Shown in pieces: positions 7,363 through 15,713 of a DNA stretch of 56,554 nucleotides. Position 1 is the stretch's first letter. Each line of letters opens with the position of its first letter. The notes beneath the pieces were generated by a model that did no database searches, had not been told where the DNA came from, and worked only from the letters and a program-made list of their open reading frames with translations. The position numbers and the translations under genes were made by a program. Source of the DNA: an uncultured Bacteroidia bacterium (GTDB taxonomy: Bacteria > Bacteroidota > Bacteroidia > Bacteroidales > UBA932); the NCBI GenBank assembly GCA_902785065.1, contig CACZXH010000004.1:1-56554 (forward strand), given 5' to 3'.

Positions 7363-7845
7363 ATGGAATACCTGTCTAAGCAACGATACGACGAGATAGC
7401 CGCGGAGTTGAAGCATCTGATCAACGAGGTCTATCCCAAGGTGACGGACGACCTCGCGGAGGCCAGCGCCCAAGGGGACCGGAGCGACAATGCGGGATAC
7501 CGTGAAGCGCGGCGGATGCAAGGGAAGACCATCAGCCGGATCCGTTTCCTGCAGAAGATCCTGGAGCATTCCCGCGTGATCGATCCCGACGCCCTTCCCA
7601 AGGACAGGGTCTGTCTGCTGAGCCGGGTGGAATTCACGAACCTTGCGACAAACACCCGGATGACATTCGAGATCGTCAGTCCCCACGAGATGGACCTCGA
7701 GGCCGGCAAGATATCGTTGAAATCCCCGATCGGCGCCACCCTGATGGGCAAGAAGGTCGGTGACATCGCCGAGGCCCAGGTTCCCTCCGGAACCCTGCGC
7801 CTGAGAATCGACAGCATCACGTTCGACTTCCCAAATAACGGATGA
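7363..7845 (+). CDS. GreA/GreB-family transcript cleavage factor
   Basis: A 160-residue protein with the two-part architecture of Gre factors. An N-terminal coiled coil (about residues 1-75) carries the acidic tip GDRSDNAGYREARR, where the two aspartates would position the cleavage-stimulating metal in RNA polymerase. A C-terminal FKBP-like domain (about 80-158) contains SPIGATLMGKKVGD, close to the family's SPIGRALLGK. Length is normal for GreA/GreB. These factors enter the secondary channel and rescue backtracked polymerase. I cannot tell GreA from GreB subtype. The next gene overlaps it by ATGA, suggesting coupled translation. The promoter is almost at the start codon. Confidence 0.9.
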   Translation: MEYLSKQRYDEIAAELKHLINEVYPKVTDDLAEASAQGDRSDNAGYREARRMQGKTISRIRFLQKILEHSRVIDPDALPKDRVCLLSRVEFTNLATNTRMTFEIVSPHEMDLEAGKISLKSPIGATLMGKKVGDIAEAQVPSGTLRLRIDSITFDFPNNG

Positions 7846-8339
7846 TGAGAGATTTCGCAGCCATCGATTTCGAGACGGCCAACGAGTATCCCAGCAGCGT
7901 CTGCAGCGTGGGAATCGTGGTCGTACGCGGCGGGGAGATCATGGACAGGTTCTACAGCCTGATCCATCCGGAGCCGGAGTATTACCAATGGTTCTGCCGG
8001 CAGGTCCATGGCCTGGGCCCGGAGGATACGGAGGATGCGCCCGTCTTTCCCGATGTCTGGGAGAAGATTGAACCGCTGATCGAGGGACTCCCCCTCGTCG
8101 CCCACAACGCCCGCTTCGATGAAGGCTGCCTCCGGCAGGTGTTCCGCGTGTACCGGATGGACTATCCGGACTATACGTTCTACGACACCCTGTCCGCATC
8201 CAGGCGGCACTTTGGCCGCTTGCTCCCCAACCACCAGCTCCAAACCGTCGCCTCCGCCTGCGGCTACGACCTCATGAACCACCACCACGCCCTCGCCGAC
8301 GCCGAGGCCTGCGCATACATTGCGATGAAACTGCTCTGA
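7842..8339 (+). CDS. DEDDh 3'-5' exonuclease (DNA polymerase III epsilon-like)
   Basis: A 165-residue exonuclease domain. ExoI motif is AIDFETAN with the first D and E, ExoII is HNARFDEGCL with its D, and ExoIII is HHALADAEA with H and D, so the complete DEDDh set is present. The protein is a stand-alone domain without the extra regions of a proofreading subunit. Similar Bacteroidetes proteins are annotated as 3'-5' exonucleases with unknown targets. The ATG overlaps the stop of the GreA-type gene (ATGA), so the two are likely co-translated and may share a role in resolving stalled transcription or DNA damage; that link is inference. A second ATG follows at once (7845), and either could be used. 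Confidence 0.88.
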   Translation: MMRDFAAIDFETANEYPSSVCSVGIVVVRGGEIMDRFYSLIHPEPEYYQWFCRQVHGLGPEDTEDAPVFPDVWEKIEPLIEGLPLVAHNARFDEGCLRQVFRVYRMDYPDYTFYDTLSASRRHFGRLLPNHQLQTVASACGYDLMNHHHALADAEACAYIAMKLL

Positions 8340-8347
8340 ACGTGGAT

Positions 8348-8355
8348 CATCTTTG
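8348..8355 (+). promoter_or_regulatory. -7-like element abutting the GH3 start codon
   Basis: CATCTTTG differs from TAnnTTTG only in the first base and ends four bases before the ATG at 8360. It has the same geometry as the GreA-type promoter and again predicts a leaderless message. Confidence 0.4.
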
Positions 8356-8359
8356 CGAT

Positions 8360-10657
8360 ATGAACTTGAAAAACATCACCCTCGCCCTGGCCGCTACGCT
8401 GTTTGTGGCCGCCTGCGCCCCCAAGTCCGACATGGACAAGTACATCGACGACCTGATGTCCCGGATGACCCTGGAACAGAAGATCGGCCAACTGAACCTG
8501 CATTCCGCACCGGGATTCATCTCGGCCATCCGCGTGACGGAGGAGGACGAGAACGTCAAACTCCTGCGGGCGGGTCAGCTCGGCGGCCTGTATGGGACCG
8601 GTAACACCGAGTACATCCGCGACATCCAGCAGATCGCCCTGGAGTCCGGGGCGGGCATTCCGCTCATCATCGGCATGGACGTCATCCACGGTTTCCAGAC
8701 CGTGTTCCCGGTGCCGTTGGCCTTGTCCACGTCCTGGAACATGGACCTGGTGGAGCAGACGGCCCGGATTGCCGCGACGGAGGCGTCTGCGGCCGGCATC
8801 AACTGGGTGTTCAGCCCGATGGTGGACATCTGCCGCGACGCCCGCTGGGGACGGATCGTGGAAGGTGGCGGTGAAGACCCGTATCTAGGCGGAGAATTGG
8901 CAAAGGCCTATGTCCGAGGCTATCAGGGAACTGACGGAGTCTATGACGACCACGACGTGATGGTGTGTGTCAAGCACTACGCGCTGTATGGCGGCGCCGA
9001 GGCCGGCCGAGACTATAATTCCGTGTTCCTGAGCCGCCAGGAGGCTTTGAACGGCTATATGCGGCCGTATCAGCAGGCGGCTTACGCAGGTGCAGCGAGC
9101 TATATGTCCTCCTTCAATGAGTTCGAGGGGATTCCGGCGTCGATGAACAAGTACCTGATGGACGACTTGCTGCGGAAGGAATGGGGGTTCAACGGTTTCA
9201 TCGTCTCCGACGCTACGGCCATCGCCGAGGAAGTGAACCACGGCATCGGCGACCTGCAGGAAGTATCGGCCCGCTCCCTCCAGGCCGGACTGGATATGGA
9301 CATGAATTCCGACGGCTATGTGGGGACGCTTCAGAAGTCACTGGCGGAAGGCCGCGTGACGGAGGCCGATATCGACACGGCCTGCCGCCGCATCCTGGAA
9401 GCGAAATACAAGCTGGGTCTCTTCGAGAATCCGTTCAAGTACTTGGACGCAACTCGCTCAGTAAAAGAAATCTACACGCCCGAGCACCTCGCCTTCGCCC
9501 GCAAGGCGGCGCAGGAGTCGATGGTGCTCCTCAAGAACAACGGCGTCCTGCCGCTGTCCAAGAACCAGCGCGTCGCCGTGGTGGGCCCGTTGGCCCAGAA
9601 TGCCGCCGCCATGGCCGGTGCCTGGTCCATGTCCGCCCACAATGACGCGTGCGTCACCCCGTATCAAGGCATCGCCGAGGTAGCCAAGGCTTCCTATGCC
9701 GAAGGCAGCTGGCTATTCAAGGACAAAGAGCTGGAAGAGTCTGTCCGATACGGTCTCTACAAGATCTTCATGCCGGGTTACAAGGCCCCGGCCATCCATA
9801 CCGTTCCGCAGGAAAGGCTCATCGCCGAGGCGGTCGCCAAGGCCCGGCAGGCCGATGTGGTCGTCGCCTGTGTGGGCGAAATCGAGACCCTGAACGGCGA
9901 GGGCGCCTCCCGCACGGACATCTCCATTCCCGATGCCCAGAAAGAGCTCCTGAAGGCCTTGAAAGCCACCGGAAAGCCGGTCGTGATGGTCCTTGTGACC
10001 GGCCGTCCGCTCACGCTCACCTGGGAAGATGACGAGATGGACGCCATCCTGAATGTCTGGAGCCCCGGCTCCGAAGGCGGTCACGCCATTGCCGACGTCC
10101 TCTTCGGCGACGTGAACCCGTCGGCGAAACTCACGACATCCTTCCCGCGCAACGTGGGCCAGCTGCCGCTCTATTACAATCACAAGAACACCGGCCGCCC
10201 GCATCCGGATGACAAGCCGTACCAGAAGTTCGTCAGCTGCTACATCGACGAGGTCAACGGTCCGCTTTATCCGTTCGGATACGGCCTCAGCTACACCACT
10301 TACGCCTACTCCCCCGTCACGTTAAGTGCTTCCGAAATGCCCATGGACGGCTCTGTAACGGCCTCGGTAACCATCACCAACACAGGATCCCGCGCCGGCG
10401 ACGAAATCGTCCAGCTTTATATCCACGACGTTTACGCCACGTCCACCCGCCCGGTCAAGGAACTCAAAGGCTTCCGGAAAGTGCACCTGGAACCCGGCGC
10501 ATCGGCCCAGGTCGATTTCACGCTCACCCAGGAGGACCTTTCCTACTACAACCACGACCTCCAGTGGGTCTGCGAGCCCGGCGATTTCGAGATCATGATC
10601 GGCCCGAACAGCCGGGACACGGAAGGAGCGACCCTCCGGGTCTCAGCGCAGAAATAA
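8360..10657 (+). CDS. GH3 beta-glucosidase/beta-xylosidase-type lipoprotein
   Basis: A 765-residue glycoside hydrolase family 3 enzyme. The start at 8360 gives a lipoprotein signal (LALAATLFVAAC, Cys19); the GTG at 8342 would add six residues before it and is less likely. The (beta/alpha)8 domain contains KHYALYGG and the nucleophile motif GFIVSDATA (Asp284). The second domain carries GEIETLNGEGASRTD, near where the acid/base glutamate is expected. A fibronectin-III-like domain closes the protein from about residue 655. Family members remove single beta-linked sugars, usually glucose, from oligosaccharide ends. Beside a mannan-type locus it would finish gluco-manno-oligosaccharides. It runs convergent to the GH2-CE7 gene. 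Substrate is inferred. Confidence 0.92.
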   Translation: MNLKNITLALAATLFVAACAPKSDMDKYIDDLMSRMTLEQKIGQLNLHSAPGFISAIRVTEEDENVKLLRAGQLGGLYGTGNTEYIRDIQQIALESGAGIPLIIGMDVIHGFQTVFPVPLALSTSWNMDLVEQTARIAATEASAAGINWVFSPMVDICRDARWGRIVEGGGEDPYLGGELAKAYVRGYQGTDGVYDDHDVMVCVKHYALYGGAEAGRDYNSVFLSRQEALNGYMRPYQQAAYAGAASYMSSFNEFEGIPASMNKYLMDDLLRKEWGFNGFIVSDATAIAEEVNHGIGDLQEVSARSLQAGLDMDMNSDGYVGTLQKSLAEGRVTEADIDTACRRILEAKYKLGLFENPFKYLDATRSVKEIYTPEHLAFARKAAQESMVLLKNNGVLPLSKNQRVAVVGPLAQNAAAMAGAWSMSAHNDACVTPYQGIAEVAKASYAEGSWLFKDKELEESVRYGLYKIFMPGYKAPAIHTVPQERLIAEAVAKARQADVVVACVGEIETLNGEGASRTDISIPDAQKELLKALKATGKPVVMVLVTGRPLTLTWEDDEMDAILNVWSPGSEGGHAIADVLFGDVNPSAKLTTSFPRNVGQLPLYYNHKNTGRPHPDDKPYQKFVSCYIDEVNGPLYPFGYGLSYTTYAYSPVTLSASEMPMDGSVTASVTITNTGSRAGDEIVQLYIHDVYATSTRPVKELKGFRKVHLEPGASAQVDFTLTQEDLSYYNHDLQWVCEPGDFEIMIGPNSRDTEGATLRVSAQK

Positions 10658-10660
10658 CTC

Positions 10661-10693
10661 TTTGGCAATTCCACCGATTATTTCGTAACTTCG
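10661..10693 (+). promoter_or_regulatory. Orphan promoter-like sequence pointing into antisense of GH2-CE7
   Basis: TTTG (10661-10664), a 21-bp spacer and TAACTTCG (10686-10693) form a plausible promoter. Its core closely resembles the promoter before the acyltransferase gene (44590-44620), including GGCAATTC and CCGATTATT in the spacer. An ATG follows immediately at 10694, but that 60-codon frame is antisense to the GH2-CE7 gene and has no recognisable domain. Confidence 0.45.
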
Positions 10694-10749
10694 ATGTCCC
10701 GTGCGACTTGCAGGTGTGCGACATCGACATGGGCAGCTTCTCATCCGGG

Positions 10750-13700
10750 TCAATGGTCGAATCGGGCGAAGAATTCGTCACGGGCCTGGTTCCAGCCGGG
10801 TTCGCGCTCGACATGGTGGCCACTTAACGGGAAGCAGATCCAGGATTTGTCCGTGTCCGCAGGAATGTTGTTGTAGCCGGCGAAATTGGTGTGCGGCGGG
10901 CAGGTGTCGTCCTGCAGGCCGAATCCCATCAGCACCGGACAATGGATCCGGTCGGTGAAATTCTTGACATCGACATAGGAAAGCGTGCGATACAGAGCCT
11001 CATCAGGGATACCGAGCCGTTTTGCAGCTGCGAGGATTTCATTGCCGGGCCAACCCGCCACCTGGAAGTAGTCCGGGTAATCGCTAAGGAAAGGCACAAA
11101 CGTAGCGATGGCCTTGACGCGCTGGTCGAGGGCGGCAGCAATCAGCGTGAAGGCTCCGCCTTGGCTGCCGCCTTCGGCAAAGATCCGAGAGAGGTCGGCT
11201 TTGGGCCGTGAACAGGCCAGATCGATTCCGCGAACGACATCCAGGAAAGCTCCGTGGTAATAGTAGGTTTCCGGACTATCGAGCCCTCGCGTCGTGAAAT
11301 TGGCTGGTTCCGAGAGGTCGCGGTTGAATCCCTGCCTGCGTGTGCAGAGCCAGATCTTGATGGTTTCGGGATTGTCGGAAGGATCTTCGTACCAAGGGTC
11401 GCAGTTATAGCCGAGATAATTGACATACACCGGGAACTTCCCGTCCTTGACGGGTTCCAGGAGGAGAGCCGAGATCGGCTCCCCTCCCCAGGACATCATA
11501 TCCACCCGGTATGCCTTCCGTACATCGTTGGAATGCTCCGGCAGTTCCGTCAGTTTGTATTGGGGATCCACCTCAGCCAGTTCCTGTAAGCTGCGTTCCC
11601 AGAAAGCATCGAAATCATCGGCCTTGTCAGGCGGCGAAACCACCTTTTCAGGGTCGCCGATGCCGACCACGAAGCGCTTGACCGGGCTCCTGCCCAGCGT
11701 CGCATCCACCCGGTAAAAACCGTCCGGAAGGTCGAAGGTGAAAGGCACGATGCCGTCCTTCGATACCGTCTTTTTCCATTCACCTACCGGCTCACCTTTG
11801 TCCGTGGCGAGCTTGACGGACAGTTCCACCGCCTTCTGGCCGAGGTCCTTCACTTCGAAACGCAGGGGCTTGTCCTTGCCGAGAATCCAGTCATTTTCGA
11901 CCAGCGCCTGGGCATACGGGGCGGCCCAGGCCGCATTTTTCCGGGGCCGTCCGGTCAAAGCCGTTTCGGGGACATTGAAACCCCGCAGGGTGATGTAAGG
12001 TTTTCCGGCACAGTCCTCCTTCCTCACCTTGACGGTAACGGTCTTGGATTCGCCCGGCATCAGGAAGAAGTAATTGTCGGAATACAGGACCGGGAGCACA
12101 AGGTCGCCGGTCGCAGGATCGACCGCCTTGAGGCGGAGCATCATGGCGGGAACCTTGTCGTCATTGGTCAGGGATACCGTAAACTCGTATCCGTCAGCCG
12201 TGGCCTTGCGGGAGACCCTGGTCTTCGGCGTAGTCTGGGCGACGGTTCTCAAGGCCTGCAGATTGCCTTCCTCGCGGCCTCGCCAGTAGAAGTTTTCCGA
12301 AAGTACGCTGCCGTCGGCTCCGGTCAGGCACAGCTTGATGAAATATGCGTCAGACAGGTTTTCCGGGAATTCCAGCGGGAAGCAGGCGACGGTCTGGTCT
12401 TCCCGGATGTCAAAGGTGGCGTCCCGGGTCCAGACGACCGTGCCGTCCAGATTGACAAGCTGGGCGCTGGCCTTCACTCCCTTCCGGTCGAAAGCATGGT
12501 AGTTCACGACTTCGATATCCTCCCGGATTGGGTTCCATTGGATATGGAGCGGCTCGCAGGCCTTCTTGCTGCCGAAGTAGGCGCCGGTCGGCTCAAAGTA
12601 GTAGTCGTACGTCTGCCAGACCATGGACGGCCACGCGGGATGGCTCATCCAGAGGATCATTCCGCGGCGATGTTCGCTGCGTCCCTCGAAGATGGCGCGG
12701 TATCCGTCATAGTTGACCCACTGGGCCAGTTCGCTGAATTCCTTGGCATTGACCGGCTCGCCGAACGCCTGGGCGATAATCTGGTTGAAGCTTTCGGCCG
12801 CCTGCGCCGAAGATGCGTTCGGCACGCCTCCGAGCGTGTAGTCGTGCAAGCCATACATCGCATTAGGATGGGCCAGGGTATTGACCGGTTCGATGTGGTC
12901 TTCGCCGAAGGCGCGCAGGAGGTTCTCGTAGTTCATCACGTTGGGCATGCCGCGCTCGCTGTGCATCTTGTCATGCCCATGGAGGTTGAAGTAGTCCCTG
13001 ACGGGAAGTGCCCGGTAAGGACCGCCGCCGCTGACCAGGCCGGCAGCCGAATGCGGGATATAGTACAGTCCGGGGTGCTCGCGCGGCACCATTTCGGTCA
13101 GGTAGTCATTGATCTCGGCCGGCGGATTCCCCTCATTGCGTCCGACATAAATAGCGATCGAGGGATGGTTGCGCACGCGGCGCACATACTCCGTGGCAAT
13201 CTCGTTGAACCGGTCGGGGTGGTAAGGATTCGGGCCATCGACCGGGTTGGCGAGCCAGAAGTCCTGCCAGACCATGACGCCATGACGGTCGCAGGCCTCG
13301 TAGAACTCCTTGTCGCCGGTCATGCCGACCCAGTTGCGGATCATCGTGAAATGCATGTCGGCATGGTAGCCCACCGCGATATCATATTCGCGGCCCCGGT
13401 AGTTGAGCAACTGTTCGGGGAAGCCCCAATTGCCGCCGAAGCCGATGAAGCGGCGTCCGTTGACATAAAGGCTCAGGCGCTCGCCGGTACTCCCATAATT
13501 CTGCCCCCCGTGCGGAAGATACTTCTCCACGGCGAAATCCATCTGACGCACGCCCGTCTGGAAGGACACCTCGTCAGAAGTCTTCCCATCACTCTCGAAG
13601 GAGAACCTGACGTCGTAGAGGTTCTGCTCGCCATATCCTGCCGGCCACCAGAGTTTGGGATGGTTCAGGTGAAGGGCCGGGACCTCGGCCGGAGAGACTT

Positions 13701-15684
13701 TCACGAGCTTGCTTTCGCCCGGGGTCAGGTCTTGGGCAAGTTCGAATGCGATATCACCGAAAGTGCCCTTGAGCAAGCCGGAAACGGGTTTGTCGGCGTG
13801 ATTGACCAACGTGACTTCGGCCAGGACATCGGCGGATGTGGTGTCCGGAAGAGGGAGGACGGTCCGGACGAAAGGATCGGCAATGCTTACCGCACCCTTG
13901 TAACACAGGTACACGTCGTCCCAAATGCCGATGTCGCGGCCGCGGACGGTTGGAATCCAGTCCCAGCCGATGGTCGCGTGCATGGTCGGGTTGTCCGCTC
14001 CGACGTATCCACCGTTCTGGTCGGTGCTGTAGGCCGTCTGCTCCTTGACCGCCCCGTAATGCTCGTTCTCATGGATGAGGACCGCCAGGTCGTTGCGGCC
14101 GTCCTTCAGGATGCCGGTCACATCGAATTCGGCCTCCCGGAATGCCCCCTCGATGCGTCCGAGGGAAGTGCCGTTGAGATACACGTCGGCCATCCAGTTG
14201 ATGCCATCGAAATGCAGATACTGGCGTTCGGAGTCAATGTGGGCATCGAAGGTGTCGCGGTACCAGAACGGGGAACGGAAGTATGAATCCGAAGCGACGA
14301 ACTGATTGTCCGCATAGTTGGGATCGGGAACGGCGCCGGCATTGACATAGCTTGCCAGGACGGTGCCGGGAACGGTCGCGACCATCCAGGCGGCATCGTC
14401 GAACGCGGTGCCGGACAGCGTCTTTCCATCGGCCTGTACCAGCGAAGCACGTTGAAGCTTCCAGGCGCCGCCGGAAAGGTCCTGACGGGCTCCCGTTCGT
14501 GCGGATGCCTTCTTAGGCACCACCGCTGCGCCGCCTTGGCCGAATACCTCGAGTTCAGCGAGCTCGAGCGGCTGTCCATTGGCAGAGCCATCGAACGTCA
14601 CCTTGACATAACGTCCTTCTGCGGCCTGGGCCAGTTTGATTTCGCTGAAATCGCTCCCGCCGGCCACCTTCGCCACGGACTTCCAGTCCTCAGCGTTATC
14701 GGAAACGAATATTTCGCCGGAAGTCGCGGGGTTGAGCCAATGAAAAACCAGTTTGTCAAAAGTAGATTCGAAGCCGAAGTCCACGCTCACCCACTCCCCG
14801 TCGGTGCCGGCACTGCGCCAGGCGCTGACGAACTTTGTGCTCGGCAGGACGTCGAGCAGTCTGCCGTCCTTGTAATAATTGACCGTATGCAGCGTCAGGC
14901 CGACTCCCTCGGGGAGGTCGAAGTCGAAGCAATACGACCCATAGGCCGCAGGTGCCTTGACATCGATGACGCAGGAAATCGTCCGGTTCACCGTCCTCGG
15001 TCCGGCATTTGGCCAGCGGTATGGCAGGGCCGCAGGGGCTTGCACCACCGGCTCCTTGTAGTCATAGAGAAACACCACCGGCGACGGGCCTTCCTGGACA
15101 GGTGTACGTCCCATATTGTAACGGTAGCCACCGGCCGCCTGGGGCGTGAACAGTTTGGCGGCTCCGGCTTTTCCCAGTTCTGTCCAGGCGGAACCATCGG
15201 CGGAACCCAGCAGGGTCAGAGACGCTCCTCCATCCTTTCCCGCAGGAAATGATGCGCTTCCCAGGATTTCAATCCGGTCGGCTTCCACGGACAAACCGTG
15301 AAAGTCCACCCGTACCTTCGGATCGGCCACGTCGAATGCAATCCGCGAGTCCGGCTTGCCGTCGAACAGCTTCTCGTGGTTGGGCTTGTCGACTGGTTTG
15401 CCTCCGTCCGTCAGGTCCACGAACGCGACCGGACCGTTCCCGACAATCCCGTCGGTGATGAGCTGCGACGTGAGGTTGTAGTCGTAGCTCGAGGATTGGC
15501 AGGTCACCCTCCCCAACGCGATGTTGCGGTAGGTACCGTCCCCCTTCACCAGGGAAGGAGCCGCGGATTCATCGGGATTGCCCGGATAGATGCCTATCCC
15601 CCGTGTCACGGCGGTTTGTTCGCGGGAGCACGCCGCCAGGACGAAGAGGACGGCCGCTCCGATAAGAATCGAGAAACGCTTCAT
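10750..15684 (-). CDS. GH2 beta-mannosidase-like / CE7 acetyl esterase fusion lipoprotein
   Basis: A 1644-residue fusion. Residues 1-19 form a lipoprotein signal (LAAC, Cys19). About 50-385 are discoidin-like beta domains. About 400-1140 is a GH2 enzyme of the mannosidase/exo-glucosaminidase type, with TIGWDWIPTVRGRDIGIWDD, acid/base Glu851 (GRNEGNPP) and probable nucleophile Glu910 (HSERGMP). From about 1250 a complete Bacteroidetes-style CE7 acetyl esterase follows: an Ig-like entry, then SPPDKADDFDAFWE, nucleophile Ser1507 (GGSQGG), Asp1592 (GLQDDTCPP) and His1623. The joint is in frame with no sign of a sequencing break. It is the last gene of the minus-strand run. One envelope protein could deacetylate and remove mannosyl units; the mannose specificity is inferred from context. 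Confidence 0.9.
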   Translation of the reverse strand: MKRFSILIGAAVLFVLAACSREQTAVTRGIGIYPGNPDESAAPSLVKGDGTYRNIALGRVTCQSSSYDYNLTSQLITDGIVGNGPVAFVDLTDGGKPVDKPNHEKLFDGKPDSRIAFDVADPKVRVDFHGLSVEADRIEILGSASFPAGKDGGASLTLLGSADGSAWTELGKAGAAKLFTPQAAGGYRYNMGRTPVQEGPSPVVFLYDYKEPVVQAPAALPYRWPNAGPRTVNRTISCVIDVKAPAAYGSYCFDFDLPEGVGLTLHTVNYYKDGRLLDVLPSTKFVSAWRSAGTDGEWVSVDFGFESTFDKLVFHWLNPATSGEIFVSDNAEDWKSVAKVAGGSDFSEIKLAQAAEGRYVKVTFDGSANGQPLELAELEVFGQGGAAVVPKKASARTGARQDLSGGAWKLQRASLVQADGKTLSGTAFDDAAWMVATVPGTVLASYVNAGAVPDPNYADNQFVASDSYFRSPFWYRDTFDAHIDSERQYLHFDGINWMADVYLNGTSLGRIEGAFREAEFDVTGILKDGRNDLAVLIHENEHYGAVKEQTAYSTDQNGGYVGADNPTMHATIGWDWIPTVRGRDIGIWDDVYLCYKGAVSIADPFVRTVLPLPDTTSADVLAEVTLVNHADKPVSGLLKGTFGDIAFELAQDLTPGESKLVKVSPAEVPALHLNHPKLWWPAGYGEQNLYDVRFSFESDGKTSDEVSFQTGVRQMDFAVEKYLPHGGQNYGSTGERLSLYVNGRRFIGFGGNWGFPEQLLNYRGREYDIAVGYHADMHFTMIRNWVGMTGDKEFYEACDRHGVMVWQDFWLANPVDGPNPYHPDRFNEIATEYVRRVRNHPSIAIYVGRNEGNPPAEINDYLTEMVPREHPGLYYIPHSAAGLVSGGGPYRALPVRDYFNLHGHDKMHSERGMPNVMNYENLLRAFGEDHIEPVNTLAHPNAMYGLHDYTLGGVPNASSAQAAESFNQIIAQAFGEPVNAKEFSELAQWVNYDGYRAIFEGRSEHRRGMILWMSHPAWPSMVWQTYDYYFEPTGAYFGSKKACEPLHIQWNPIREDIEVVNYHAFDRKGVKASAQLVNLDGTVVWTRDATFDIREDQTVACFPLEFPENLSDAYFIKLCLTGADGSVLSENFYWRGREEGNLQALRTVAQTTPKTRVSRKATADGYEFTVSLTNDDKVPAMMLRLKAVDPATGDLVLPVLYSDNYFFLMPGESKTVTVKVRKEDCAGKPYITLRGFNVPETALTGRPRKNAAWAAPYAQALVENDWILGKDKPLRFEVKDLGQKAVELSVKLATDKGEPVGEWKKTVSKDGIVPFTFDLPDGFYRVDATLGRSPVKRFVVGIGDPEKVVSPPDKADDFDAFWERSLQELAEVDPQYKLTELPEHSNDVRKAYRVDMMSWGGEPISALLLEPVKDGKFPVYVNYLGYNCDPWYEDPSDNPETIKIWLCTRRQGFNRDLSEPANFTTRGLDSPETYYYHGAFLDVVRGIDLACSRPKADLSRIFAEGGSQGGAFTLIAAALDQRVKAIATFVPFLSDYPDYFQVAGWPGNEILAAAKRLGIPDEALYRTLSYVDVKNFTDRIHCPVLMGFGLQDDTCPPHTNFAGYNNIPADTDKSWICFPLSGHHVEREPGWNQARDEFFARFDH

Positions 15685-15713
15685 GGTCAGATCAATTCAA
15701 TGCGTTTAACACT

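Noticed and set aside
10694-10876. A 60-codon frame directly after the orphan promoter
   Set aside because: It overlaps the GH2-CE7 3' end on the other strand and reads like a shadow; I kept the promoter as a finding but not the gene.
12496-14286. A 596-codon plus-strand open frame
   Set aside because: It lies fully antisense to the GH2-CE7 gene, has no recognisable domain, and long antisense frames are expected in GC-rich coding DNA.
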